Below are positions 8,726 to 18,222 of a stretch of DNA of 64,000 nt, in pieces. Every line of letters begins with the position of its first letter. Within the stretch, counting starts at the first letter, position 1. This stretch comes from J054 sp965223095 (GTDB lineage Bacteria; Pseudomonadota; Gammaproteobacteria; Steroidobacterales; GCA-2729495). Location: positions 2,976,001 through 3,040,000 of the forward strand of contig OZ244979.1 in the NCBI GenBank assembly GCA_965223095.1. Reading direction: 5' to 3'. The notes below the pieces were generated by a model that saw nothing but the letters and a program-made list of their open reading frames with translations, was not told where the DNA came from and did not search any database. A program made the position numbers and the translations under genes.

Positions 8726-9595
8726 ATGGAACTAACCACAGTCTATAAGTCCCTCAATGCGCAGGCATGCTTCGATCGTTCCCTGGTACTCACCGCCATG
8801 GACATCGAACATGTCGTACAACGACAATGGATGACTTGGCGCGTACTCGTTGATCCCCGGTTGGCTAATGCGGCCAATGAACAGCTGCGACTCTACGTGC
8901 AAGAAAATCAAGCCGCCCATTCCGCCGTCCGTGCGCCGCTGCGCTTCGGCACCAAGCTCGGTGTCCTTGTGTATTGCGCCGTTTTGCTAATCGGCCATTT
9001 TTTGCAAATCCGCTGGAGCTTCGGCCTCGATTGGACAACGGCTGGCCGGGTGGATGTCGCAGCCATTCGCGCCGGCGAGTATTGGCGTACCGTGACCGCG
9101 CTGACTTTGCACCGCGATGCGGCTCACTTGCTGAGCAATTTGGGATTCGGTGCGATATTTGGCGCCTTATTGTCACGGCAAATCGGTGGTGGCTTGGCGT
9201 GGTTGCTGATCTTGGTAACCGGCGCGGCGGGGAATTGGATGAACGCTGGGGTGCAAGAACCGCAACATTTAGCCATCGGTGCCTCCACAGCCGTGTTCTC
9301 CGCCCTCGGATTGCTGGCGGCGATCCTGTGGCTCGCCAAAGAACTGAGTCAAGACAATTGGGCCAAGCGTCTGTCGCCGGTCATCGGTGGTTTGTGGATG
9401 TTGGCTTGGCTGGGTACCGGCGATGCGCAAACCGACGTCGTTGCGCATCTCACGGGCTTTATCGCGGGATTTGCTTGTGGGGCGCTACTGACCAAACTGC
9501 CCAACTTGCAACCCAGTCATGCGCTGTTGCAGTGGCTCGCCGGCCTCGGGGCGATTATGGGAATCCTGTCCGCCTGGACCCTGGCGATCACCTAA
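8726..9595 (+). CDS. Rhomboid family intramembrane serine protease
   Basis: 289-residue inner-membrane protease that cleaves substrates within the membrane. The first about 65 residues form a soluble domain (VYKSLNAQACFDRSLVLTAM..., an SRQ-CxxRALVL-like head known from proteobacterial rhomboids). Six hydrophobic segments follow. The catalytic serine is in GASTAVF (S187), the catalytic histidine in VVAHLTGF (H241), and HLLSN supplies the conserved His/Asn of TM2. I chose the ATG that begins the head domain; the longer in-frame ORF upstream has no family support. The roughly 320 bases before it hold no gene I can support. Substrate unknown. Confidence 0.85.
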   Translation: MELTTVYKSLNAQACFDRSLVLTAMDIEHVVQRQWMTWRVLVDPRLANAANEQLRLYVQENQAAHSAVRAPLRFGTKLGVLVYCAVLLIGHFLQIRWSFGLDWTTAGRVDVAAIRAGEYWRTVTALTLHRDAAHLLSNLGFGAIFGALLSRQIGGGLAWLLILVTGAAGNWMNAGVQEPQHLAIGASTAVFSALGLLAAILWLAKELSQDNWAKRLSPVIGGLWMLAWLGTGDAQTDVVAHLTGFIAGFACGALLTKLPNLQPSHALLQWLAGLGAIMGILSAWTLAIT

Positions 9596-9721
9596 AGCGG
9601 ACAAGTTGCGCCGCAGCATAACGGGTGGACGCTGAACCCTAGCGCAGCATGGAAACTGGCTCGGCACCACAGCCTGCTGCTATTCTGAGTGGCGTGGCGG
9701 CCCGCTCGATGGAGAAACAAC

Positions 9722-10579
9722 ATGCCAATCAAAAATCAAATACGAATTCTCGTTTTCGCCCTATGTTTAACGATGGCAGGCATTGCGCAAGCCTTCGTTG
9801 GAATTATCGCGGTGGGCGTGGGCAGAACTTTTAGCGATATCGGCGAAGTGCAAACGTCCTTTTCCGCCGATGCAAAACTCGAAACCGATGAAGTGAACAC
9901 CACGACCCGTGTTTACTACAAACCCGGAAAAATCCGCGACGAAATGAATATGGGCGGACAAAGCCTCATCACCATTCGCCGCATGGACATGCAGAAGGTA
10001 TGGACCATCATGGGCGATGGCGGCATGTACATGGAAAATAGCGTCGATGAACCCAACGAACGCGCACCCGATTACAAACTGGTATCCCGTGAAGTCATTG
10101 GCCCAGAAACTGTGAATGGCATGGCCACCACCAAGTACAAATCCGTCTACGAATCAGCGGACGGCAAGTTCGGCGGATTTACCTGGTTTACTGACGACAA
10201 TATTGCAGTCAAAGGCTTTCTCGTCAGTGAAACCAATGGCGACAAGGAACGTATGCAGTTTGAGCTCAGCAACCTGCAGCGCGGGCCGCAAGCCGATTCA
10301 CTGTTCGAAGTGCCAGCGGGATATCGCAAGTTTGATATGCGCGGCATGATGGGCATGGGTAGACCCGGTGGGATGCCGGGTGGCGTGAACAACGAACAGG
10401 CACCCAGTAGTTCTAGTGCTGGCACGGCCGATAGCAGCGCCCAAGAAAGCGACCCAGGGTTTGCCGAGGAAGTCGCCAAAGAGGCCGAAGAAACCGCCAA
10501 GGAAACCACGAAGGAAGAAACCACCCGTGAAGTGCGCGACCAAGTTCGTAAGGGCATCGGTCGCTTATTCGGCCGCTGA
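9722..10579 (+). CDS. Exported DUF4412-type protein with charged helical tail
   Basis: 285 residues. A Sec signal peptide (KNQIRILVFALCLTMAGIAQA) is followed by a beta-rich domain of the DUF4412 / lipoprotein-sorting-like type: repeated motifs such as YYKPGKIRDEMNMGG, VWTIMGDGGMYMEN and a final FEVPAGYRKFDM are typical. Residues from about 200 form a Gly/Met-rich linker, then a highly charged helix rich in E, K, A and T ending VRKGIGRLFGR. The start is fixed by a GGAG Shine-Dalgarno eight bases upstream. Function is unknown; the fold suggests a periplasmic lipid- or hydrophobe-binding protein. It is followed by another exported gene on the same strand. Confidence 0.65.
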   Translation: MPIKNQIRILVFALCLTMAGIAQAFVGIIAVGVGRTFSDIGEVQTSFSADAKLETDEVNTTTRVYYKPGKIRDEMNMGGQSLITIRRMDMQKVWTIMGDGGMYMENSVDEPNERAPDYKLVSREVIGPETVNGMATTKYKSVYESADGKFGGFTWFTDDNIAVKGFLVSETNGDKERMQFELSNLQRGPQADSLFEVPAGYRKFDMRGMMGMGRPGGMPGGVNNEQAPSSSSAGTADSSAQESDPGFAEEVAKEAEETAKETTKEETTREVRDQVRKGIGRLFGR

Positions 10580-10843
10580 GTTCGACTGATCCACGGATCG
10601 ACCATCTATTTGGGCACGCCCGCCGATCCTGTCGGCGCGACGCGCTGGGCATCAGATCGGTAAATCGGGCCAGTCGATTGACCGCGTGAACATTAGCATG
10701 CGGTAGAGGCATTTGTCGGCTATGCCAGGTTCGCTGCTGCTGTTGGCACCAGCAAATGTCGTTATGGGCTTGGTGGAAAATACCCAAACACGAGTACCGC
10801 ACACACAGACGTGACAAGGACAAAATCTGACAAGGAAATTGGC

Positions 10844-12016
10844 ATGAAACCACGATTAGCGCTGAGTATTTTCGGCTGTTTCATCGGTCTACTGGGCATG
10901 CAGTCCGCCCAGGCGGAGCGTTTCGGCTGTGCATCGATGCCGGCGGGCGCGCCGGCTAGAATCAGTGATCAGCTAGACCAAGCGCAGGCCTTGATCGATA
11001 AGGGGCAACACGACGCGGCGATAGAGTTCATCGATATGGCGGGCAGCAGGATCCGCTTTGGGTTGAACGGACTCAGCACCGTGGACTTTGAATGCGCCGG
11101 ACAAGACCTCCGGGCTCGTCACTTTAAACTACGGCGGCACGCCTATACCGTCGTGGGCAAATCGACCGAAGCGCGCAATGCAGGCGCCTATGCCGCACCC
11201 AGTCGCGCCCTGCGCAGCTATGTCCCAGGCCGCAGTCTGGCGGATGTGTCTCGCCTGCTGGGCCAGCCCAGCGATCCGAAGCTGGTGAGCAAATACGGCC
11301 CGGAATTACGAAAAATCATCGATCGTATGAACGAGTCCATCGAGAATGGTCATGGATTGATACCCGCTGAAACCGAAACGATGAGCGCCTACTCGCAGTT
11401 GCTCGCCGAGCTGGAGTCCACGTCTCGCGACAATGCGACGTTGCTGCTCGCGCGGGAGGAATCAGCAGTCAATGGTCCCTTCAGTGAACTGGGCAGCGCC
11501 ACTCAGGAAGCCATGACTCTACAAGACGCCATCGCCGGCTCATTTTTGGGCGCCGACGGCGTTGCAGCAGGCGATGAAGCATCGCGAGAAACACTGTTCA
11601 GAGCTACGTCTTCCCTCCTACATTTGGAGCACGGCCGCCAATGGGTGGACTGGGTAGCGCCGGATGCACCCGCGGCGCTGAAAGCTCGCGCGATAAGACG
11701 CGGTGAAGTCATGCTCAAACTGGCCGATGCCGAAAACAGTGACCTCGAAATCCGAGATCGTTACTACAGCACTGCCGCCAGTTACTTCAATCTGGGCGAT
11801 TCGACAGAACGGGTGAGCCGCATAAACTCCGTTCGTGAAGACTTGGCGCCTCAGCTAGAAGCGCTGCGTGCACAGCGTGCCGCAAGGGCGGAACGAAAAA
11901 TTGACGAACTCAAAGAATCGGCAGCAGAAGCTCAACAAGCTTTGCAGAAAACCGACGCGCAGAAAGAGGAATTTAGTAGAGAGGCCGACGCCTTGGAAGC
12001 TGAACTCGGCTTCTAA
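10844..12016 (+). CDS. Exported helical protein of unknown function
   Basis: 390 residues, not recognised. A clear signal peptide (MKPRLALSIFGCFIGLLGMQ then SAQA) indicates export. The mature part is mostly alpha-helical and acidic, with TPR-like wording near the start (AQALIDKGQHDAAIEFIDMA) and a C-terminal coiled coil (about residues 330-388) rich in E, A, Q and R. The ATG follows an AAGGA Shine-Dalgarno. The upstream spacer contains no gene. Neighbours are also exported proteins of unknown role, which hints at an envelope function but no more. Confidence 0.55.
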   Translation: MKPRLALSIFGCFIGLLGMQSAQAERFGCASMPAGAPARISDQLDQAQALIDKGQHDAAIEFIDMAGSRIRFGLNGLSTVDFECAGQDLRARHFKLRRHAYTVVGKSTEARNAGAYAAPSRALRSYVPGRSLADVSRLLGQPSDPKLVSKYGPELRKIIDRMNESIENGHGLIPAETETMSAYSQLLAELESTSRDNATLLLAREESAVNGPFSELGSATQEAMTLQDAIAGSFLGADGVAAGDEASRETLFRATSSLLHLEHGRQWVDWVAPDAPAALKARAIRRGEVMLKLADAENSDLEIRDRYYSTAASYFNLGDSTERVSRINSVREDLAPQLEALRAQRAARAERKIDELKESAAEAQQALQKTDAQKEEFSREADALEAELGF

Positions 12017-12221
12017 AGGTTACACCTCAGGCTGTCAGTTGTTGTCAGGTTCCGGCAAAGCGCAAAGTAGACCGGCAACCCATTTGTCGCGAAAACTTTC
12101 CCTCGGCCTATCAAGGGACTCGGCTTTGTCTGAGATGCTAGCTAACCGGGATCGGATGCCGCTCGACGAGCGACAACATTGAGTTCGGGAAGCCCCCCCG
12201 GCTAATCATAAAACCACCGGC

Positions 12222-12818
12222 CTAGGCCTGACCGGAACTGTCTATAGGTCCTGCGAATGACGACGCCTCATCGGTCGATAGACCCGGCAAGCCATCCAGG
12301 CTGCGCGCATTTTCCCTTTTTAGATACGCACGAATCTTGTCAGCACCAGCGGCGCGCACATAGTCGGGCGACGTGCGTCGTTGTTCCCGATAGTCATACA
12401 AGGGCACGCCGAAGCCACAGGAATCAGAAACCCGCGAAACCGCGACGCGGATGATGGCACGAATGCCCAACAATCTTCGATCGAACAACTCGGCGAGTGC
12501 CTCGAAGCCGGGATCACGCGGCGTCAGCACGTCGGCTGTGCCGTGAAAACGATATATTTTCGGCGGTCCTTGGAAGGCGCACATCATGATGACAATACGG
12601 CCGTTTTCGCGCAGGTGCGCAATGGTCTCGATGCCACTGCCACCGTAATCGAGAAACGCCAAAGTATTCTCGTCACACACTCTTAAAGTATCGTGACCTT
12701 TTGGCGAAAGATTCACGGACCCATCTTGTGACAAAGGCGCGGTGGCTACAAAAAACATCTGTTGCTTAGCGATCCAGGCCTGGATCTTGTTGTCGATTGC
12801 TGCGTAAATTTTGCCCAT
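12222..12818 (-). CDS. Pyridoxamine 5'-phosphate oxidase-family FMN-binding protein
   Basis: 198-residue split-barrel protein of the PNPOx-like family. Visible motifs: ATAPLSQDGSVNLSPKGHD, followed by AFLDYGGSGIETIAHLRENG and KIYRFHGTADVL, the order seen in the PPOX-class oxidoreductase subgroup that includes F420- or FMN-dependent enzymes. These are usually small cytosolic flavoproteins; the reaction is not deducible. Its GFGVPLYDY segment is shared by this subgroup. It stands alone on the - strand between two + strand groups. Start supported by an AGG a few bases upstream. Confidence 0.85.
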   Translation of the reverse strand: MGKIYAAIDNKIQAWIAKQQMFFVATAPLSQDGSVNLSPKGHDTLRVCDENTLAFLDYGGSGIETIAHLRENGRIVIMMCAFQGPPKIYRFHGTADVLTPRDPGFEALAELFDRRLLGIRAIIRVAVSRVSDSCGFGVPLYDYREQRRTSPDYVRAAGADKIRAYLKRENARSLDGLPGLSTDEASSFAGPIDSSGQA

Positions 12819-13319
12819 GAACGCTAACCTCCAGTATTTGCATCGGCTGGTCGTCGCGCCCTGCCACCGCCGCTAAGCAAAACCATTAGTCAGTCCCCGG
12901 CTAAAATATAACCAAGTGGCTATGCTTGCCATGGCAAAGACAGCACGTCTCAAGCTCAAGATCGCGGCAACCAGCCCTTCGCCAAGGGCTGCGCTTGCCC
13001 GCGCCATCGGCACAGGCCGATAATCGCCTAGCGGCGTCGACCAAGGCGGCAAGGTCAAATTAGCACAATATCCCCACCATAGCGTGGACAGGCCCTTTCT
13101 GACCTCAGAGCTATGCGCATATCACGCCGTCGGGCGCGACGGCCGGCAGAACTCTTGACCGCGTTTTGCGGTCTGAATCTATTGTCAACTTGCGACGCTG
13201 CTGATTGCTCCATTAGATTCAGGGGAAAGCTCATCTACGTCTGGTTTGCATACCACCATGTCTATAAAGATACGCAAATTCACGCCGGCCCAATTCCCCG
13301 CTTTTAGCCACGGCGGGAT
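12819..13319. other. Gene-free spacer
   Basis: About 500 bases with only short open frames in both directions and no domain content I recognise. It should hold promoters for the divergent flavoprotein gene and the downstream lipoprotein cluster. No convincing hairpins or repeats seen. Confidence 0.4.
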
Positions 13320-13946
13320 ATGAATCACAGGCCCGTCATTCGTCGCCTGACAGCTCGCACTGTCAGCTGCCTAGCTCTGCTGCTGGCCATCGGCTGCGCG
13401 CAAAATGTGAAGATTAGCTCGGACTTTCCCGAGCCAGTTATCGAATCGCTACCGCTAAAGTTGGGAATACGCTACACACCAGAATTTCTGAACTATACCT
13501 ACGCCGAAGATCTCCCCAACGAGGTAAGCTGGAGCTTCGATTTGGGCGCCGCAAACCGAAAATTATTTGATCGCGTATTCGAGAGTTTAGTCACCGAAGC
13601 TGTCAGCCTTGACGAAGGTGAATTACCTCAGGGACTTGACGCCGTGGTTGAACCCCTTGTCGAAGCCATGGAATTCTCCTTACCAAGACAGTCGCGATCC
13701 GATCAATTCGCGGTATGGATTCGTTATCAGGTACAAGTTTTCGATACCGAGGGTGACGTGATTACCATTCTACCTGTCAATGCCTATGGACAAGGCGACG
13801 CGCTGCGTTTTAATAGTGATGCAGCCATGCGGCAAGCGACCGTGCAAGCGATGCGCGATGCCGCAGTCTCGATTATCGTCGGTTTCAGCGAGGACGAAAA
13901 AATCAGAAAAACCCTGTTGGAGGACACCCAGGATGAGTCATCCTAA
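13320..13946 (+). CDS. Predicted lipoprotein of unknown function (cluster gene 1)
   Basis: 208 residues. The N-terminus has a basic start, a hydrophobic core and the lipobox LLAIGC (Cys near residue 26), so it should be acylated and, lacking an Asp at +2, sorted to the outer membrane. The mature part is acidic; KLGIRYTPEFLNYTY resembles openings of small periplasmic lipoproteins, and the closing third alternates beta strand and helix (FDTEGDVITILPVNAYGQG). No known family recognised. Its last 14 bases overlap the next lipoprotein, so the two are translationally coupled. Confidence 0.65.
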   Translation: MNHRPVIRRLTARTVSCLALLLAIGCAQNVKISSDFPEPVIESLPLKLGIRYTPEFLNYTYAEDLPNEVSWSFDLGAANRKLFDRVFESLVTEAVSLDEGELPQGLDAVVEPLVEAMEFSLPRQSRSDQFAVWIRYQVQVFDTEGDVITILPVNAYGQGDALRFNSDAAMRQATVQAMRDAAVSIIVGFSEDEKIRKTLLEDTQDESS

Positions 13947-14613
13947 GCTGCGCCAGCTACAGCCCGCGATGTTCATTAGTCTGGCCGCGATACTGGCGGG
14001 TTGCATGACCACGCGCGTAGAAGAGAACAAAAATACGGCCACCGGCTTGGGCGAAGATGAATCCGTGGTCATTATTGAGTCGAGTCATCACTCAGGGAAT
14101 GAAACCGAAGATGGCTTCGTCAGATGTGTCGGCAAAGCCGTCGGGCGCGGCAAAAACAAAATTCCCGTCTACCCCAACAAAAAATTTGTCGACGCCCTCT
14201 TCCCCTGGTTCGAGCCGCGCACGATGCCCCAGGGTCCAGATGCCCTGCCAGACTTGCTGGCCCGGCCCGGCGTCGCCGAGCGCATTCGCGAGAGCGGTGT
14301 GCGGTACATCGTTTGGCTGAACGGTGCCACAGAAAAAACCAATGGCGGCGGCAGCCTTGCTTGCGCCATTGGGCCCGGCGGCGGCGGTTGCTTCGGCCTC
14401 GGCTGGTGGGAAAACGATTCGAGCTACGAAGCCGCCGTTTGGGATATCGCGGCAGGCACTTCCGCCGGGGGGGTCAGCACAGAGGTCCACGGTACGTCGA
14501 TGATCCCGGCGTTTATCGTACCTATCCCCCTAATCGCGAGGACGCAGAATGCCGCCTGCAAGGGCTTGGCGAAAGAGTTGCAGGCGTTTATTCTCGCCGA
14601 AGATTCCGAATAA
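13933..14613 (+). CDS. Predicted lipoprotein with Gly-rich segment (cluster gene 2)
   Basis: 226 residues, family not recognised. Lipoprotein signal ends in ILAGC (Cys near residue 19). The mature protein has an FVRCVGKAVGRGKN segment, a VRYIVWLNGATE strand and a glycine/cysteine-rich patch (ACAIGPGGGGCFGLGWWEN) that may be a surface loop. A C-terminal VHGTSMIPAFIVPIPLIAR hydrophobic stretch is odd for a soluble lipoprotein. Start chosen at the ATG preceded by GGAGG; it overlaps the previous gene and lies 29 bases before the metalloprotease gene, making a likely three-gene operon. Confidence 0.65.
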   Translation: MSHPKLRQLQPAMFISLAAILAGCMTTRVEENKNTATGLGEDESVVIIESSHHSGNETEDGFVRCVGKAVGRGKNKIPVYPNKKFVDALFPWFEPRTMPQGPDALPDLLARPGVAERIRESGVRYIVWLNGATEKTNGGGSLACAIGPGGGGCFGLGWWENDSSYEAAVWDIAAGTSAGGVSTEVHGTSMIPAFIVPIPLIARTQNAACKGLAKELQAFILAEDSE

Positions 14614-14642
14614 CAATCACTCGCTGCCAAACGATTCTACCC

Positions 14643-15893
14643 ATGATCCGTTCAACACTCGGCTGGCTGTCGCTGGCCTGTATCAACTTGTTCCTAGTCC
14701 CGGGCTGGGCTCAACCGGAATCCAAGGCCGCTGACCATATCTATCCGGTGACCTTCGGCGTTGAATTCAAGGCTGATGAGTCTGCCACCGCAGCCTATCT
14801 GGACGTTTCCCAAGAAAACGGACTGCTCTTAGAGGTCAGGCTGCGCGCACCCGCGAAGCGATACTCTAAATTCGCCGGACCAGGTGAAGTATTCCGCCAG
14901 GGCGACCGCGTGATTTGGCGCCCGCCCGCCCAGGGCGGCCGCCTGAGCTACGTCGTCGACGTCAATCAGCGCCGCGGATCGGGTGGCTATGATGCCTACG
15001 TCGACGAACACTACGCACTGGTGCGCGGCGATGACCTGTTTCCACCGGCCGCCATTCGGCAAGCCAGCGGTGCCACCTCAGATAGCCGGCTCGTCGCGCA
15101 GTTGCCCAAAGGCTGGCGTCTTATCACACCCTATGAAGCCGATAGCCAAGATGGCTGGCGGGTCACCAATCCGCGGCGCAAATTTGACCGTCCAACGGGC
15201 TGGCTCGTGGCCGGCAGGCTGGGCGTGCGCCGCGATATCATCGGCGAGTTGCCGGTCAGCATCGCCGGACCAACGGGCAATGGAATTCAGCGAATTCCCA
15301 TGCTGGCCCTGCTGCGCTGGACCCTGCCCGATGTACTGGCCCTCGCGGCGCGACCATTGCCCAAGCAGCTGAGCGTGGTGTCGGCTGGAGATCCCATGTG
15401 GCGCGGCGGCTTGTCCGGTCCGGGATCGCTCTACATTCACGCCGAACGGCCGCTACTCAGCGAGAACGGCACCAGCACGCTGCTGCACGAGGCCATCCAC
15501 GTGTTGCTGCCGATTGCATCCGCCAAAGATCACGACTGGATTGATGAAGGCATCGCTGAATACCTCACCCTGTATATTCTGCGGGACACCGGTAGCATTT
15601 CACGCGAACGCTTCGACAGCGCCATCCAACGGTTTTCGCGCCGGGGAAAAGCGGCCGGAAGTTTGCGCGGCGGATCTTCGCGGGGCGCGCGCACCGCCAA
15701 AGCCGTCGGAATTTTCCATAAGCTGGATCAGGAGCTGCGCAAGGCCACCGACGGCAAGCTGGGTTTACCCGCTCTGGTGACCCGCCTGAGCGAAGACCGC
15801 GGGCCCATAGATTTGGCGGCCCTAGAGGGCATAGCCCGTGAAATCGCGCCCGGCGCCAAACTCAAAAGCCTGAGCCAGGCCCGCCAGCAGTAG
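14643..15893 (+). CDS. Exported gluzincin-type zinc metalloprotease (cluster gene 3)
   Basis: 416 residues with a signal peptide (SLACINLFLVPGWAQ). The N-terminal third is beta-rich (VTFGVEFKADESATAAYLDV...). This resembles the N-domain of M61 glycyl aminopeptidases, followed by a catalytic domain with LLHEAIHVLL (H282, E283, H286) and WIDEGIAEYL supplying the third ligand E302. The short 15-residue spacing between HEXXH and the glutamate is tighter than the usual 18 of M1/M61 enzymes. The chosen start begins the signal peptide; the reading frame stays open far upstream but there overlaps the lipoprotein gene and is not coding. Likely periplasmic; substrate unknown. The two lipoproteins upstream are plausible partners. 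Confidence 0.7.
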   Translation: MIRSTLGWLSLACINLFLVPGWAQPESKAADHIYPVTFGVEFKADESATAAYLDVSQENGLLLEVRLRAPAKRYSKFAGPGEVFRQGDRVIWRPPAQGGRLSYVVDVNQRRGSGGYDAYVDEHYALVRGDDLFPPAAIRQASGATSDSRLVAQLPKGWRLITPYEADSQDGWRVTNPRRKFDRPTGWLVAGRLGVRRDIIGELPVSIAGPTGNGIQRIPMLALLRWTLPDVLALAARPLPKQLSVVSAGDPMWRGGLSGPGSLYIHAERPLLSENGTSTLLHEAIHVLLPIASAKDHDWIDEGIAEYLTLYILRDTGSISRERFDSAIQRFSRRGKAAGSLRGGSSRGARTAKAVGIFHKLDQELRKATDGKLGLPALVTRLSEDRGPIDLAALEGIAREIAPGAKLKSLSQARQQ

Positions 15894-16049
15894 CAATCTA
15901 CCCTAAAATTCCAGAGCTGCGACCTCCGTCTCGGTGGCCGTCGGCGGATAGGTTTATTATGCTCAGGCCAGTCAATTTTCTGGCGGCGCTTGTAACCGGT
16001 CTGTTTAGACTGTAAAAAGCCATTAACAGGCCCAAAAGAAGCCTGATCT

Positions 16050-18143
16050 ATGAAAAAAAATATTAGAGAATTCGAAACCTTAGAACGTTTCTTTGATGAT
16101 GATCCTACGGATGAACTGCCCGTCCTCAGCCTAGAGGACATGGCGGATCTAGGTGCAGATGCGCCAGACACGACGGAGACGACGGGCCAAGTTCCCATCC
16201 TCAATGGGCAAGCAAAGGCACCCACATCCCATGAAGGTTCTCGCCGGGGGGCGAGCGAACCCCGGTCCTCGAGCCAGGCGGCCACGAGCAATAGTTCGTC
16301 CCTGCGCCGCTTGGAGGCCGAAGTTCAAGCCCTACAAACGGGCTTCATCGATCTGGAGACGGATCTGCGCCGGCGCGACGATGAGATCGAGCACTTAGAA
16401 GCCGAGCTACAACAGCGCTCTCAGCAGGCCGAGGAACTCCAGGCATCCCTCACCGCGGCGGAAACAGAACGCGAGCAACTCAGCGAGGAGCATGCCGCAC
16501 TCACCGCCCAGGCCGATGAACTGCGAGCCGCCTTGGACGACGGATCGCGTTTGCAGTCCGACGCCGCCGCACAGTCCGCCAAACTGGAGGCCGAGTTAAC
16601 GGCCGCGCAGGAATCTTTAGCCGCCCTGGGCACCGATCGAGAACAGCACGCCGAGGCAATGAAGGACGCTGATTCGGAGCGGGAAAAACTGCGGCAGCAA
16701 CTGCTACAGGCGGAAGGTGATAACGCCCAGCTGCGTTCGAAATTGATGGACCTAGAACACTATATCGCGGGTCGCCGAGACCGCTGGCGGTCGCTACAGG
16801 GTGAACGCGACCAGCAGGCGCGAAGCATCCGCGCGCTAGAAAAGGCGGCGGCCAAGAAAACTTCGCAACTCGACGGCAAATCCGCGGAAATAGAAAGACT
16901 ACAAGCCGAACTCGGTACGTTTCGCGAAACCGTTGACCAGTTGCGACAGGAGCTCACCGCCAGCCGAGCGGCATCGGCGGAATTACAAACCCAGATCGAC
17001 ACCAGTCACCGCGAAGCCGAGCAACTTGCAGCCGAACTTTTGGACGCGCGTAGCAGCGGCGGCGAACTGGACAAACGATTGGCCGAGCGAGACGCTGAGA
17101 TTGACCGGCTCGAACAAGTGAACAAGCTGGCCGAAACCAGTATCGCAGAAATGTGTGCGGCACTAGACGAGGCCAACGCGGGTCTTGCTGAACGCGATCA
17201 ACGTATTGCCGGGTTGGAGGCTAACGCGCAAACGCAGGCGGAGGAACTCAAAGAGCAACTAGACCGATTTACCGCGCTGGAAACACAGCTAAGCGAAGAA
17301 CGCGAATCCGTCACGCAGTTGCGCGAAGAATTGGCTGGCGAACGGAAAATTATCGCCGAATTGCATCGCGAGCTTGAAAGCGGACAGGCGGAGACTTCCG
17401 TATTCGAGCAAAAGATACGGGATTTGGGCAGCGAGCTACAGGCCGCGGAATCCCTACTCAATGAATCCCAGGTAACCAGTCAGGACCAAGCACGCCTGGC
17501 GGAGGAAAGCCGCGAGAACTTGGAAATACTGCGCAAAGAGCATACCGAATTGGTGAAACAACGTGATGAATTGGCGACCCAGCTGGCCGCCAGCGAGGCC
17601 GATATCGTGCTGCTCAAAGAAAGCAAGCGCGAACTGCTGCAGGATGTTGCCGATCAGCGGGAACTCGTGGGAGGTCTGCGAGATGAGTTGGCCGAAAAAA
17701 CCGCGGTCATCGAAAGCCACGAAAGCGATACGCGACGGCTCGCTGAGCTTGAACAGAGTATTCGCAGTCTAGATGCCCGCCTCGCGCAATCCACACACCG
17801 GGAAAACCTGGATCTGGATCGCGACATCACGCGCCTGATGGTTAGAGTGGGCGGCAAACAGGGCGTCAAGTACCCACTATACAAGGAAACCATGACCATC
17901 GGCCGTGCCGCTGACAGCGATATTCAAATTCGCCGTCAATACATCAGCCGCCACCACGCAAGACTGAGGCAGGATGACGGTGAAACCTTCATCGAAGATT
18001 TGGGCAGCCGCAACGGTGTGCTGGTGAATGCCACACCGGTGGAGCGACAACAACTACGCAATGGTGATTTGGTTGACATCGGCCGAATCCAGTTCAAGTA
18101 CATCGACTTGATGGCATCCAACGGCGAGTCCGGTAACGCCTAA
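16050..18143 (+). CDS. Long coiled-coil protein with C-terminal FHA domain
   Basis: 697 residues, cytosolic by composition (no signal, no membrane span). Residues 1-85 are acidic and disordered. About 85-585 are an almost continuous heptad-rich coiled coil of E, Q, L, A and R. About 590-690 form a forkhead-associated domain that binds phosphothreonine: conserved TIGRAADSDIQI, ISRHHARL and LGSRNGVLVN are all present. Proteins of this shape usually act as phospho-dependent scaffolds under Ser/Thr kinases, but no kinase gene lies nearby. Coding is strongly supported by codon structure and domain content. Followed by two small membrane-protein genes. Confidence 0.85.
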   Translation: MKKNIREFETLERFFDDDPTDELPVLSLEDMADLGADAPDTTETTGQVPILNGQAKAPTSHEGSRRGASEPRSSSQAATSNSSSLRRLEAEVQALQTGFIDLETDLRRRDDEIEHLEAELQQRSQQAEELQASLTAAETEREQLSEEHAALTAQADELRAALDDGSRLQSDAAAQSAKLEAELTAAQESLAALGTDREQHAEAMKDADSEREKLRQQLLQAEGDNAQLRSKLMDLEHYIAGRRDRWRSLQGERDQQARSIRALEKAAAKKTSQLDGKSAEIERLQAELGTFRETVDQLRQELTASRAASAELQTQIDTSHREAEQLAAELLDARSSGGELDKRLAERDAEIDRLEQVNKLAETSIAEMCAALDEANAGLAERDQRIAGLEANAQTQAEELKEQLDRFTALETQLSEERESVTQLREELAGERKIIAELHRELESGQAETSVFEQKIRDLGSELQAAESLLNESQVTSQDQARLAEESRENLEILRKEHTELVKQRDELATQLAASEADIVLLKESKRELLQDVADQRELVGGLRDELAEKTAVIESHESDTRRLAELEQSIRSLDARLAQSTHRENLDLDRDITRLMVRVGGKQGVKYPLYKETMTIGRAADSDIQIRRQYISRHHARLRQDDGETFIEDLGSRNGVLVNATPVERQQLRNGDLVDIGRIQFKYIDLMASNGESGNA

Positions 18144-18222
18144 ATCGATGACACCGCGGCCCTGTGAGGCCGCTCACAGACAACACCCAGGTTTTTGCGC
18201 ATAGTCCGATGAGGGCAAACGC

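Noticed and set aside
14124..14642. Long in-frame extension upstream of the metalloprotease
   Set aside because: It lies across the lipoprotein 2 gene in another frame, is extremely Arg-rich, and removing it leaves a perfect signal peptide start.
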